Of a stretch of DNA of 64,000 bases, positions 1 through 9,807 are shown one piece after another. Source of the stretch: Flavobacterium crocinum. GTDB lineage: Bacteria; Bacteroidota; Bacteroidia; Flavobacteriales; Flavobacteriaceae. Below the pieces are notes generated by a model. That model saw only the letters and a list, made by a program, of their open reading frames with translations, was not told the DNA's origin and searched no databases. Position numbers and translations under genes: made by a program. Each line of letters begins with the position of its first letter. Position 1 is the first letter of the stretch. Location: the NCBI RefSeq assembly GCF_003122385.1, contig NZ_CP029255.1, positions 4,650,001-4,714,000 of the forward strand, read 5' to 3'.

Positions 1-1232
1 TCCTCACCAGTTCTTAATAAGTTATCGATATCCTGAACGATGTAGTTTGTTTTAACATCTAAAGATAATTTATCAGAAATTTTGCTTGTCAATCTTAAGT
101 TAAGATTGTGTCTGTCCATTGCATTTCCTCCAACAATACCTTCAGCACGTGTGTTAGTATAAGAGAAGTATCCTTGTGCTTTTTCGTTACCAGTTGTTAC
201 TGTTAAAGTATTAGCTAAGTTATAACCCGTTTTGTAAAAATCAATTACGTTGTTTGGTTGTGGAGAATAGCTTTGAGTAGCTGGTCCCGCGTAATTTGGG
301 TTACGAACTAACTGCCAGTTAGAAACCTGACTTCCGTCTAATCTGCCTCCCCAGCTTGAAGAAGAGTTTGGAACATAAGTTCCGTTCGTTCCTTGTCCGT
401 ACTCGTTTTGTAAGTTCATCAAATTATAAGCAGAAGATGCCATAAAGTTAGATGATAAAGATACAGATGTTTTTCCGGCTTTACCTGATTTAGTTGTAAT
501 TACGATTACACCATTTGATGCACGTGATCCATAAAGAGCTGCCGCAGACGGTCCTTTAAGAACAGTCATCGAAGCGATATCTTCCGGGTTAATGTTAGAA
601 ATACCATCTGGCTGTGTAGTTCCTCCTGTATCAATATCAGGATTACCTGTTGTGGTACCGTTACTAATTGGCACACCATCTACAACATATAAAGGCTGGT
701 TGTTTCCGTTAAGAGATCTGTTACCTCTTAAAGTAATTCTGGAAGAAGAACCAACACCATTTGAAGTAGTAGAGAAGTTAAGACCAGCAACTTTACCAGA
801 AAGTGAGTTGGCAACGTTTAATGATCTTGCTTCTGATAATTCGTCTACTGAAACGTTTTGTGCAGAATAAGTAATTGCTTTTTTCTCTCTTTTAATACCA
901 AGAGCAGTTACAACTACCTCTCCTAATTGTTGTGTGTCTGCACCTAAAGACACATTAATAGTAGTTTGTGATCCTACAGCAACTTCTTTTGTAGCAGATC
1001 CTACATAAGTAAATACTAAAACTGAAGATGAGCTTGGAACACTAATGCTATATTTTCCATCAAAATCTGATGAAGCACTTGTTTTAGTTCCTTTAACAAT
1101 AATATTTGCTCCAGGAATCGGAATCCCGCTAACAGCATCTGTTATCGTTCCTTTTACTGTAGTCTGTGCTTCCAGGCTTTGGAACCCGAAGATACATATG
1201 ACGAACAGTAATTTTAGTACGTTTTTAATCAT
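1..1232 (-). CDS. SusC/RagA-family TonB-dependent transporter (partial, C-terminus off window)
   Basis: This is the first ~410 residues of an outer-membrane SusC-type transporter that imports oligosaccharides with a SusD lipoprotein. The ATG at 1230-1232 opens a frame with no stop up to the window edge. A signal peptide ending near FQSLEAQ is followed by a carboxypeptidase-D-like beta-sandwich (about residues 25-105, motif KGTITDAVSGIPIPGANI), a GEVVVTALGI linker and a plug domain with the classic LYVVDGVPISNG and GPSAAALYGSRASNGVIVIT motifs. It lacks the STN domain seen in the second SusC of this window, so it is not expected to signal to a FecR protein. A terminator separates it from the upstream GH3 gene, so it probably has its own promoter in 1233-1461. 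A SusD gene is expected just beyond the left edge. The substrate is inferred from the neighbouring hydrolases only. Confidence 0.95.
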   Translation of the reverse strand, partial: MIKNVLKLLFVICIFGFQSLEAQTTVKGTITDAVSGIPIPGANIIVKGTKTSASSDFDGKYSISVPSSSSVLVFTYVGSATKEVAVGSQTTINVSLGADTQQLGEVVVTALGIKREKKAITYSAQNVSVDELSEARSLNVANSLSGKVAGLNFSTTSNGVGSSSRITLRGNRSLNGNNQPLYVVDGVPISNGTTTGNPDIDTGGTTQPDGISNINPEDIASMTVLKGPSAAALYGSRASNGVIVITTKSGKAGKTSVSLSSNFMASSAYNLMNLQNEYGQGTNGTYVPNSSSSWGGRLDGSQVSNWQLVRNPNYAGPATQSYSPQPNNVIDFYKTGYNLANTLTVTTGNEKAQGYFSYTNTRAEGIVGGNAMDRHNLNLRLTSKISDKLSLDVKTNYIVQDIDNLLRTGE

Positions 1233-1355
1233 ATTAGTTGTTTTTTTAGAGTTAATAACATGTTAAATTTAAGAATACGTTTTGTTAACAATACATAATT
1301 TCGACAAATGACAATTTTACAAAGGTGTTGGTGAAACTTTGGTCGAAAATTGAAA

Positions 1356-1367
1356 GAAAACGTTTTC
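1356..1367. promoter_or_regulatory. 12-bp perfect palindrome upstream of susC, operator-like
   Basis: The sequence GAAAACGTTTTC is a perfect 12-bp palindrome centred on CG, about 125 bp upstream of the SusC start codon and inside the only promoter-bearing gap of that unit. CG-centred A/T-flanked palindromes of this kind are typical of LacI-family operators. No LacI-type gene is in the window, so the assignment is inference. A second short palindrome, TAACATGTTA, lies at 1256-1265. Confidence 0.4.
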
Positions 1368-1461
1368 ATTTGTAATCCAACTCTGCCTTATTTTAAAAGC
1401 TAAAACTCTATTATTTGAAGAGATTTTGACCTTTTATAATTGTATTCATTTTTTTAAAGCA

Positions 1462-1488
1462 AAAACGCCGAAAAATATTCGGCGTTTT
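1462..1488 (-). terminator. Rho-independent terminator after the GH3 gene
   Basis: An 11-bp perfect stem (1462-1472 with 1478-1488, core ACGCCGAA/TTCGGCGT) with a 5-nt loop sits 8 nt past the GH3 stop codon and is followed on the minus strand by a short T-run. It closes the GH20-GH35-GH29-GH92-GH3 transcription unit and isolates the downstream SusC gene. Confidence 0.85.
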
Positions 1489-1495
1489 CAGGTTT

Positions 1496-4141
1496 TTAGT
1501 TCAAAACCTTGAATTTAGTTTTCAATAAATCGGTCGAATTTCCGCCCACCATAACTTCGAAATCTCCAGGCTCTACAACACGCTTCATTTCTCTGTTCCA
1601 AAGAGATAGCTCATCCGGAGTAAGTGTAAATTCAACATTTTTTATTTCACCTTTTTTGATATTTAATCTTTTGAATCCTTTTAACGTTTTTTCAGGAGTT
1701 GTTGTACTGCTGTAAACATCATTAATGTACAATTGAACCACTTCGTCTCCGTCTCTGTCTCCGACGTTTTTAACATCAACAGAAACCTTTACTTCGCCGT
1801 TTGGCTTAATTTCAGTAGTATTCAGTTTTAAATTAGAATATTCAAACTTCGTATAACTCAATCCGTAACCGAATGAATATAAAGGATGTTCGCTTTCTGC
1901 AACGTATTTATGGATCGCAGATGGCTTTTGGTTATAATATATAGGTAACTGCCCAACCGATTTTGGAACCGTAATTGGTAATCTTCCGCCTGGATTATAA
2001 TCTCCAAATAAAACGTCAGCCACTGCTCTTCCACCTAATTCACCTGGAAACCATCCTTCTAAAACTGCCGGAATATTTTCAGCAATCCAGTTGGTAGAAA
2101 GTGGACGACCGTTTAATAACACACAAACTACCGGAGTTCCTGTTTTTTGAATTTCTTCAATCAATTGCTGTTGGATTCCGAATAAGTCTAAAGAAGCAAC
2201 GTCTCTATTTTCTTCTACCAATTCGTTAGATTCTCCTAAAACAACAATCGCAACATCAGCTTTTTTAGCGGCATCTATTGCCGGCTGTAAGTTTACTTTT
2301 TCTAAATTCCAACGGAAATGAGCTCTGGCTCCCCAGCCTCCTTCCCACATTTCGATGCGGACTTTATATTTTTTACCTTTTTCGATATTTTTTGGAACCG
2401 TCACCATACTTGTTGCTCCTTTTGTCCAGTTGTCGATTACCAATTGGTCATCAATGTACATTCTGATTCCGTCATCAGAACTTAAACCTAACCAACCGTC
2501 CAATGCTTGATCCGATTTTAAAAATCCTGTCCATCTGATAGAAAAATCATCTACATTCACACCATCTCCGGGCGCCCAAGGCCAGTCAAACTCTAACTGA
2601 CTGTCGATACGAGTCAATGCTGGAGTTCCTTCTAATTCTCTATTGTTGAAATATTCTCCTTTTAAACCATTTTGAGATTCGTCTGGAGTAAATAAGTATT
2701 TAGATGGGATAATTTGTCCTTTTACAATTAATGGAACACCTTCTTCATAAACTACATTAGCCGTTTTTCCAACCAACTCCTTAACTCCTTCATAAACCGT
2801 CATTCCAACGCTGTTTTTCGGAGCATACCCCCCCAATCTTGAAGCATTTGCATTTGGTCCGATAACTGCAATGTTTTTCAAAGATTTACTTAAAGGCAAA
2901 GTATTGTTTTCGTTTTTCAATAAAACCATTGATTTTTGAGCTGCTTCCAAAGCAACCGCTTGGTTTTCTTTAGTATGAAAACGCTCTTTAATCAGATTTT
3001 TTTCTGTGTACGGATTTTCAAATAATCCTAATAAGAATTTCAAACGTAAAACTCCTCCCGCAGCACGGTCAATATTTTCCTTCGTCAATTTCTTTTCATT
3101 TACTAATTCAATAATGGTATTCTGCCAAAATTCATTACTAAAATCATAAAACTGCATATCTACACCAGCAGAAACTGCTTCTCGAATAGCGTCTTTTGGA
3201 GAATCAGCTACTTTGTGAGTTGTCTGAATGTATTTAATAGCTCCCAAATCTGAAACTACAATTCCTTTAAATCCCCATTCTTTTCTCAAAACATCCGTCA
3301 ATAACCAGTGATTTGCAGCACAAGGAATTCCGTCTAACTCAGAATAAGCACACATCGTTCCTAAAGCACCGCCTTTTCTAAAAGCTTTTTCGAAAGATGG
3401 TAAATGGTCTTCTCTTGCAGAACGTTCTCCAACCAAAATCGGAGAAGAATTTCCTCCCGCTTGTGGAATACCGTGAACCGCAAAGTGTTTTGGTTCTGCA
3501 ATAATAGAACGATCTGATTTTAAATCGTCTCCTTGTAATCCTTTAATGAAAGCCAAACCAATTTCGCTGTTCAAAAAAGCATCTTCCCCAAAAGTTTCAG
3601 CAACACGTCCCCATCTTGGTTCGCGTCCTAAATCTAAATTTGGTCCAAAACCAAAATGAACTCCATGTGCTCTGGCTTCCATACCAATTACTTTACCCAC
3701 TTTGTCCATCACAGCAACATCCCAGGTTGCTCCAAGTCCAATGTTCATTGGGAAAGCTGTACTTCCTTCGTCTAAATATCCGTGAAGCATTTCACACATA
3801 ATCAGCGCCGGAATTCCCCAACGGTTTCCTTTAATTACATTCGTTTGTAAATCATTGATCATTTTCGCTGAACGTGGATACAAATCATGAATTGCTCCAA
3901 TTCCTAACTTCCCGATTTTTTCTGCCGATTTAGATTTAGCAAAATCTTCTTTATCTTTAAAAAAATCTCCTCTGTACATATCCATCTGACGCACTTTTTC
4001 TTCAAGCGTCATACGGCTTAGCAAGTCTTGAACTCTCTCTTCTACTGGTAATTTCGCATCCTGATACGGATACTTTTTCTGGGCGTGGGTTTGGTTTAAA
4101 AAACCAACAGCCATTACAAAAATAATGGCCGTTTTCCTCAT
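1496..4141 (-). CDS. Exported GH3 beta-glycosidase with inserted PA14 domain
   Basis: A family 3 glycoside hydrolase (beta-glucosidase/beta-xylosidase type), retaining, probably periplasmic or surface-exposed. After a signal peptide ending at NQTHA come the (beta/alpha)8 domain with the KHF(A)-type motif (AEPKHFAVHG) and the nucleophile Asp in GIVVSDLGA (about Asp298), the alpha/beta sandwich interrupted by a PA14 module (about residues 493-613, GEYFNN...DDGIRMYIDD), and a C-terminal FnIII-like domain. PA14 insertions shape the active-site rim and favour small oligosaccharides. I chose the ATG at 4141, preceded by TTAAAA, over the ATG five codons upstream (4156). It is last in the unit, 27 bp after GH92. 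In an N-glycan locus a role as beta-1,2-xylosidase on plant core xylose is plausible, but the sequence alone does not fix the sugar. Confidence 0.93.
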   Translation of the reverse strand: MRKTAIIFVMAVGFLNQTHAQKKYPYQDAKLPVEERVQDLLSRMTLEEKVRQMDMYRGDFFKDKEDFAKSKSAEKIGKLGIGAIHDLYPRSAKMINDLQTNVIKGNRWGIPALIMCEMLHGYLDEGSTAFPMNIGLGATWDVAVMDKVGKVIGMEARAHGVHFGFGPNLDLGREPRWGRVAETFGEDAFLNSEIGLAFIKGLQGDDLKSDRSIIAEPKHFAVHGIPQAGGNSSPILVGERSAREDHLPSFEKAFRKGGALGTMCAYSELDGIPCAANHWLLTDVLRKEWGFKGIVVSDLGAIKYIQTTHKVADSPKDAIREAVSAGVDMQFYDFSNEFWQNTIIELVNEKKLTKENIDRAAGGVLRLKFLLGLFENPYTEKNLIKERFHTKENQAVALEAAQKSMVLLKNENNTLPLSKSLKNIAVIGPNANASRLGGYAPKNSVGMTVYEGVKELVGKTANVVYEEGVPLIVKGQIIPSKYLFTPDESQNGLKGEYFNNRELEGTPALTRIDSQLEFDWPWAPGDGVNVDDFSIRWTGFLKSDQALDGWLGLSSDDGIRMYIDDQLVIDNWTKGATSMVTVPKNIEKGKKYKVRIEMWEGGWGARAHFRWNLEKVNLQPAIDAAKKADVAIVVLGESNELVEENRDVASLDLFGIQQQLIEEIQKTGTPVVCVLLNGRPLSTNWIAENIPAVLEGWFPGELGGRAVADVLFGDYNPGGRLPITVPKSVGQLPIYYNQKPSAIHKYVAESEHPLYSFGYGLSYTKFEYSNLKLNTTEIKPNGEVKVSVDVKNVGDRDGDEVVQLYINDVYSSTTTPEKTLKGFKRLNIKKGEIKNVEFTLTPDELSLWNREMKRVVEPGDFEVMVGGNSTDLLKTKFKVLN

Positions 4142-4168
4142 TTTTAATTGTAACATTGTTGTGTGTGT

Positions 4169-6388
4169 TTAGTTTTGAATCACTTTAAGTTTAGTTCCAT
4201 TCACAAAAGCGTCGTGCGAAATAAAAAAAGTATTAAGTGATTTTTCGTTTAGCTCAATCGAATTGATTTTTCCACCATTATTTTCTTGTCTTTCAATGAT
4301 GATGCTTTCTTTTTTATAATATCTTGGATCTAATTTAATTGTCACTCTATGAAACATTGGCGTTGTAATGGTATAAATTGGATCTCCCGGCGATATTGGA
4401 TAAATTCCCATCATCGAATACACCAACCAAGCCGACATGGTTCCGGTATCATCATTTCCTGGTAATCCTTTTGGTTCATTTTTGAAATATTCGCGAACCA
4501 ATTTCTTTACCATATCCTGAGCTTTATATTCTTCTCCTTTTACATAATTGAATAAATATGGATTGGCAATATCTGGTTCGTTTGCCATATCAAACTGTTT
4601 GCTATCGAAGATTTTCTGCAATTGTGCCGAAAATGGTATATCACCTCCCATTAATTTCTTCAATCCGACAATGTCGTGAGGAACCATAAAAGCGTATTGC
4701 CAAGCATTTCCTTCGATAAAGCCAACATTTTCTTCAAAATTGGCTCCTGAATTTGGATCAAATGGCTCGTACCATTTTCCGTCAGCTGTTCTTGGACGAA
4801 GCAGATTTAAGTTTTTATCAAATAATTTTCTGTAGGATAATGAACGTTCTTTAAAACGTTTTACATTGTCTTTGTCACCGAATTCGTTGGCCATAAGCGA
4901 AATAGAATAATCTGAAATATTGTATTCCTGAGTTGTAGAAACTGGGCCTTTATTGTCGGTTGTTAAATATCCTTTTTTGATATAATCTTTCAATCCAGGA
5001 CGAAGCGGATTATTTTCAACATTATCTGCGCCTTTCAACATCGCATAATAGGCCTTATTAACATCATAATCACGAATTCCTCTCATATAAGTATCTGTAA
5101 TTACAATACTTGCAGGGTCTCCAACCATGGTAAAAGTTTCAGTCGAATTCAATTCCCATTTTGGTAACCAGCCGTTTTCATCGAACATATCCAACATACT
5201 TTTTACCATATCCGATTGCTGTTTTGGATAAACCAAAGACATTAAAGGATGGACATTTCTATACGTGTCCCACAAAGAAAATACGGTATAACGAGTATCT
5301 TTGGTTTTAGCAATTTTAGTTCTTTTGATTACAGGATATTCTCCGTTAATATCATTTAAAATATTTGGATGAATTAAAGTGTGATACAAAGCCGTGTAGA
5401 AAATCGTGTTATCTTCTTTTGTACCGCCTTCAACCAAAATTTTAGAAAGCTCTTCGTTCCATTCGTTATAGGTTTCTTTGTAAATTGCATCAAAAGTTCT
5501 GTTGCCTACTTCTTTTGCTAAGTTTTCACGGGCATTTTCGATACTTACGTACGAAATTCCGATCTTCACTTCAACCGTTTCTTGTTTATCGAATTTATAG
5601 GTAAAATAACTTCCAATACTATCCCCCACAACGGTTTTGATTGTATTTTCCATCATTCTTGCTTTTCCGTTGTAGCCCATCCATTGTGCTTCGACACCGT
5701 TGTATTTCGTAGGTTTTTTCCAAACTCCAAATTTATCGGCAGGTTTAGAAAATTGAGCCACAAAATAAACTGGGTAAGCATCTTCCGGACTGTTGTAACA
5801 AAATGAACCAACTGAACGCATTCCTTCAATTTCTGTAGCAGACACGACTTTTATCATCGCGCCTTCTTCATTTGTTAATCCTAAACCAAGATTTAATAAA
5901 ATATTAGATTGCCCTTTCGGGAAAGTGAATCTGCTAATCCCAACTCGTTTTGAAGCGGTGAATTCGCCTTTTACTTTGTATTTATCGATGTTTACGCTAT
6001 AATAAGCAGCTTTTGCAACTTCATTTGAATAAGTAGATCCGTATTTTAAATGATCGATTTCTACATTTCCAGTTGTTGGCATCAATAAAATAACACCTAA
6101 TTCCGGACAGCCAACTCCGCTTAAATTCACCTGACTAAAACCAGTCAAAAATTTGTTTTCATTGACATAAGGATTCGAAAGCCACTGACTGTCTTTTTCC
6201 ATTGGAGTATTTTTAACTCCCGCCACATTAAACGGACTAATACTTGCCATTCCGCGCGGAGCAATTGGCCCCGGATATGCTGCCCCATAATTGGAAGTTC
6301 CAATAAACGGATTGACGAAATCAGCAGGTTCCTGCGCAAAAATTGTAATGCTAAAAAACAGCATGTATAGAATACATGCTGTTTTCAT
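4169..6388 (-). CDS. Exported GH92 alpha-mannosidase (first copy)
   Basis: Family GH92 enzymes are Ca2+-dependent inverting exo-alpha-mannosidases that trim N-glycans and yeast mannans. The family signature FVNPFIGTSNYGAAYPG follows the signal peptide, with SLWDTYRNVHPL in the middle and the catalytic-base region GNDDTGTMSAWLVYSMMGIYP near the C-terminus. Its NEPDIANPYLFNYV stretch differs from the NEPSHHIAYMFNH of the second GH92 in this window, suggesting a different mannosidic linkage preference (inference). The start at 6388 (MKTACILYMLFF) gives a clean signal peptide and has AAATAAA directly upstream; a longer frame from 6421 would bury the signal peptide. It lies 35 bp after GH29 and 27 bp before GH3, so it is co-transcribed. 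Confidence 0.95.
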   Translation of the reverse strand: MKTACILYMLFFSITIFAQEPADFVNPFIGTSNYGAAYPGPIAPRGMASISPFNVAGVKNTPMEKDSQWLSNPYVNENKFLTGFSQVNLSGVGCPELGVILLMPTTGNVEIDHLKYGSTYSNEVAKAAYYSVNIDKYKVKGEFTASKRVGISRFTFPKGQSNILLNLGLGLTNEEGAMIKVVSATEIEGMRSVGSFCYNSPEDAYPVYFVAQFSKPADKFGVWKKPTKYNGVEAQWMGYNGKARMMENTIKTVVGDSIGSYFTYKFDKQETVEVKIGISYVSIENARENLAKEVGNRTFDAIYKETYNEWNEELSKILVEGGTKEDNTIFYTALYHTLIHPNILNDINGEYPVIKRTKIAKTKDTRYTVFSLWDTYRNVHPLMSLVYPKQQSDMVKSMLDMFDENGWLPKWELNSTETFTMVGDPASIVITDTYMRGIRDYDVNKAYYAMLKGADNVENNPLRPGLKDYIKKGYLTTDNKGPVSTTQEYNISDYSISLMANEFGDKDNVKRFKERSLSYRKLFDKNLNLLRPRTADGKWYEPFDPNSGANFEENVGFIEGNAWQYAFMVPHDIVGLKKLMGGDIPFSAQLQKIFDSKQFDMANEPDIANPYLFNYVKGEEYKAQDMVKKLVREYFKNEPKGLPGNDDTGTMSAWLVYSMMGIYPISPGDPIYTITTPMFHRVTIKLDPRYYKKESIIIERQENNGGKINSIELNEKSLNTFFISHDAFVNGTKLKVIQN

Positions 6389-6423
6389 TTTATTTTTAAT
6401 ATTTAAAACCATAGGCTTCATTT

Positions 6424-7908
6424 TTATCTGTTGATCGCTTCAATTTTTAAAGTCCAAGCTTCTTTTGCAGGAAGATTATTTCTTAAGCTTTCCGGAATAA
6501 TTACTTTAAATCCGTTTCCTTCTTTTGTCCATTTTAAAGACGTTTTAGAACCTAACAATGTAATTTTTGTTCCTTTTTTAGGACTGATAGCTTTTACAGT
6601 AACTTCAGCAGGAATTTTATCTTCTCCTTCTTTAGCTAAATAAAATGCAAATACGTTACCTCCTTTATTTTGTGTGAAACAAACATTTTCCTCTTTGTAA
6701 GGCTCGATTGGTTTTGTATTGTAAATTGCCGTGCTGTTTACTTTCATCCAATCTCCGTAAGCTTGTAATAAATCGTAAGCACCTTTATCCCATTCTCCTT
6801 CCGGACTTGGAGCAACGTTTAATAATAAGTTTCCGCCTTTTGCTACAATATCAATCAACAAATGAATTCCTTGTCTCCCTGTCATGTATTGAGCACCTGG
6901 AGAATAAGACCATCCACCACCAGCTGGAATACAAGATTCCCAAGGATAAGGCAAAGTTTTAGCAGGAACACGTCCTTCCGGAGTTAAGTAGTTTTGGTTT
7001 TTACCATGAACCGCTCTGTCAACCACAATCAAACCTGGTTGTTTTTGACGTGCTTTTACAACCAATTCATCCATTTTCGGATCTTGATCTACCACTCTGT
7101 GTTTGATGAAACCGTTTTTAGATTCGTTTTCAGTAAATTTCTCGTCGTAGTTTTCTTTGATGTTTACCTGGTCTCTTTTTCTAACCCATCCTCCATCTAA
7201 CCATAAGATATCTACTTTTCCGTAGTTAGAAAGAATTTCTAAGATTTGGTTGTGCGTGAAATCAACATATTTCTGCCATTTTTCAGGGTATAAAGACGGA
7301 TCGTAATTTACGTTTCTATCGAATGGTGGAAAATAAGGATCCCAGTAGTTTTCGTTATGCCAGTCTGGTTTAGAGAAATAAGCTCCAGTTGAAATTCCTT
7401 CTCCTCTAAAAGAGTTAAAAATTTCTTTTAAAACGTCAGCTTTTGGATTAGTATGAAAAGGAACGTCTTTACTCGTAATTTTATAATCAGAGTATTTAGT
7501 ATCATACATATTGAATCCGTCATGGTGTTTGGTGGTAAAAACCATGTATTTCATTCCTGCATATTTCGCAGCTTTTGCCCATTTTGCAGGATCAAATTTT
7601 ACAGGATTAAATGTTTTTCTTAAACCTTCGTAATCTTTAATATAATCATTATAATTAGATGGATTACTTCCTTTTTTACGTTCACACCATCCATAATCTT
7701 CAGGACAGATAGACCAGGATTCTACAATTCCCCATTGGCTGTAAGTTCCCCAGTGCATTAGCAAACCAAATTTTTTGCCTTGCCATTCGTCTAAGTTTTT
7801 TAATACTGCCGGGTCTGTCTCTGGTACGTATCTTTCATCTTCATAAATGGCCTGAGAGAACATTTGTACTGAAAATAAAAGGGCGATCATGAATATTCCT
7901 TTTTTCAT
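6424..7908 (-). CDS. Exported GH29 alpha-L-fucosidase (first copy)
   Basis: A family 29 retaining alpha-L-fucosidase. A signal peptide (about residues 1-19, ending FSQA) precedes the TIM barrel with KFGLLMHWGTYSQWG, the TTKHHDGFNMYDTKYSDY motif, and the nucleophile Asp in VDILWLDGGW (about Asp238). The 494-residue length is normal for a catalytic barrel plus a C-terminal beta-sandwich with no extra binding module. It differs clearly from the second, modular GH29 at 25842-27935, so the two probably take different fucose linkages, for example core alpha-1,3 or alpha-1,6 versus Lewis-type alpha-1,3/4. It sits between GH35 (36 bp) and GH92 (35 bp) in one transcription unit. Confidence 0.95.
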   Translation of the reverse strand: MKKGIFMIALLFSVQMFSQAIYEDERYVPETDPAVLKNLDEWQGKKFGLLMHWGTYSQWGIVESWSICPEDYGWCERKKGSNPSNYNDYIKDYEGLRKTFNPVKFDPAKWAKAAKYAGMKYMVFTTKHHDGFNMYDTKYSDYKITSKDVPFHTNPKADVLKEIFNSFRGEGISTGAYFSKPDWHNENYWDPYFPPFDRNVNYDPSLYPEKWQKYVDFTHNQILEILSNYGKVDILWLDGGWVRKRDQVNIKENYDEKFTENESKNGFIKHRVVDQDPKMDELVVKARQKQPGLIVVDRAVHGKNQNYLTPEGRVPAKTLPYPWESCIPAGGGWSYSPGAQYMTGRQGIHLLIDIVAKGGNLLLNVAPSPEGEWDKGAYDLLQAYGDWMKVNSTAIYNTKPIEPYKEENVCFTQNKGGNVFAFYLAKEGEDKIPAEVTVKAISPKKGTKITLLGSKTSLKWTKEGNGFKVIIPESLRNNLPAKEAWTLKIEAINR

Positions 7909-7944
7909 CTTTACTCTAATTTATAATTTATTATTCTTTGTTTT

Positions 7945-9795
7945 TTAGTTTAGTTTATCCAATATCGGTTGATCTGTAAAAATTAATTCTGTCTGAGCAT
8001 TTTCATTAAGCTGCTCCAATATAACAAAATTGTTTACCCCTTTGTTCAACCAACAGCCTGGCACATATAGCGTTTGTTGTGGTCCTACTTTCCAGTAGCG
8101 TCCAAGATTGTGTCCGTTAACAAATACAATTCCCTTTCCCCAATTGGTCATATCAAGAAAAGTATCGGCTGGTTTATCGATGTTTACTGTAGCTTCATAT
8201 AAAACTGGTCGTCCAGGTTTTACCGTTTCAGTTTTAAGAACTGGAACTTCACTCATCGGCATTTTATACATTTCCCATCCGCCACTAATTTCATATTCAT
8301 TAATGAATACTGGAGAAATAATTCCTTTCGTATTATGCACTATTTCGGCTCCGTAATTAATACGTCCCATATTTTCAACCAGAATTTCTAAAATACCGTT
8401 GAAAGGAATAGTAACTGTCAACTCGTAATTTTTGAAAACTCTATTCAATTCCCCAACCTTAGCTCCATTTACATAAACTGTAGCAAAGTCTCTCAATCCT
8501 TGTATTTTTAGTTTACCGTTAATTGGCTGCGTAAAACGTTTGCGATATAAAACATAACCATGTCCCTGACCTAACTTTTCAAATGTTAATGGCTGGTCAT
8601 TTACAACCGCTTTTTCTTTTTTGATCCAGCTTAAAACATCCATACTGGCTTGAACAGGCTGATTAGGGTATTTTACAACTGGTATTTTCTCTGGAATCGG
8701 CGCTAATTTCGTTTTAGAATACTTTTGCATTACGTCACGAATAGCCATGAATTTTGGTGTTGCCCAACCTGCTTCGCTAATAGGCGCATCATAATCATAA
8801 CTCGTAATATCCGGCTGAATATCACTTTCTTCATTATAATTTGCTCCAGAAGTAAATCCAAAATTAGTACCACCGTGTACCATATAATAATTAAAAGAAA
8901 CACCTGCGTCTAGGTACTTTTTAGTCTGACTTGCAATCTCCTCAGATCCAATTTTAATAAATGGTTCTGCCCAATGATCCAACCAACCAGAATAAAACTC
9001 TGCCACCATATAAGGTCCTTGTCCTTTATGGAATTTATCAACCTGCTTTTTTAAGTTTTCTATATTTGATTCTCCATTTGCGGTTGGCAATACGCCTTCA
9101 ACAGCACCTCCTTCAAACAGCCAAGTTCCGTCAGAAGTAAAAAAAGGCTCTGGAAACCCAGTTTCTTTAAGCATATTGTAAATGGCTGTTTTGTATGCTT
9201 TATGATCTTCAGCTCTAATATCCGTTCTTTGAGAAACATACGAACCAAATTCATTTTCAGCCTGAACCATAATAATTGGACCTCCCTGATTTGCAAAATT
9301 TCCTTTTACCACTGCATACAACTGTTGCAGATACGTTTTACAAGCTTCCAAAAAGGCTTTGTTATTGGTACGAATTACCAAATCTTTATTATTTTGCAAC
9401 CACCAAGGATATCCTCCAAATTCCCATTCACCACAGGCATATGGTCCTGGTCTAAGAATTACATATAATCCTTCACTTTTAGCAATACGTAAAAACTCAG
9501 CTAAATCTCTATTTCCTGTTTTAAAATCCCATACACCTGGCTCAATTTCATGATAATTCCAAAACACATATGTTGCCACGGTATTCAATCCCATAGCTTT
9601 AAGCATTTGCAGTCTATGTCTCCAATATTCTTTAGGAATACGCTCATAGTGCATTTCGCCTGAATGTATTTTTATAGTTTTCCCATCTTTTTGAAATTCT
9701 CCATTAGCTATAGAAAATCCTTTTGTTTGAGCGTTTGTAAAAAACGGCATCAAGCAAATCAATAATACTCCGAGCTTAAATAATATCTTATTCAT
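7945..9795 (-). CDS. Exported GH35 beta-galactosidase
   Basis: A family 35 retaining beta-galactosidase. A signal peptide ending FTNAQ precedes the barrel, which has HSGEMHYERIPKEYWRHRL, WNYHEIEPGVWDF and LRPGPYACGEWEFGG. The acid/base is the Glu in QAENEFGSY (about Glu182) and the nucleophile the Glu in VAEFYSGWLDHW (about Glu266). C-terminal beta-sandwich (jelly-roll) domains end at residue 616, a usual length for exported Bacteroidota members. GH35 enzymes often take beta-1,3-Gal, which is the terminal linkage in plant Lewis-a antennae; that specificity is an inference here. It is 12 bp after GH20 and 36 bp before GH29. Confidence 0.95.
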   Translation of the reverse strand: MNKILFKLGVLLICLMPFFTNAQTKGFSIANGEFQKDGKTIKIHSGEMHYERIPKEYWRHRLQMLKAMGLNTVATYVFWNYHEIEPGVWDFKTGNRDLAEFLRIAKSEGLYVILRPGPYACGEWEFGGYPWWLQNNKDLVIRTNNKAFLEACKTYLQQLYAVVKGNFANQGGPIIMVQAENEFGSYVSQRTDIRAEDHKAYKTAIYNMLKETGFPEPFFTSDGTWLFEGGAVEGVLPTANGESNIENLKKQVDKFHKGQGPYMVAEFYSGWLDHWAEPFIKIGSEEIASQTKKYLDAGVSFNYYMVHGGTNFGFTSGANYNEESDIQPDITSYDYDAPISEAGWATPKFMAIRDVMQKYSKTKLAPIPEKIPVVKYPNQPVQASMDVLSWIKKEKAVVNDQPLTFEKLGQGHGYVLYRKRFTQPINGKLKIQGLRDFATVYVNGAKVGELNRVFKNYELTVTIPFNGILEILVENMGRINYGAEIVHNTKGIISPVFINEYEISGGWEMYKMPMSEVPVLKTETVKPGRPVLYEATVNIDKPADTFLDMTNWGKGIVFVNGHNLGRYWKVGPQQTLYVPGCWLNKGVNNFVILEQLNENAQTELIFTDQPILDKLN

Positions 9796-9807
9796 TTTTT
9801 AAAATAT

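Noticed and set aside
592..1266. Plus-strand open frames opposite the SusC gene (592-870 and 1045-1266)
   Set aside because: They are antisense shadows of a clearly coding SusC frame, with no family resemblance or upstream signals.
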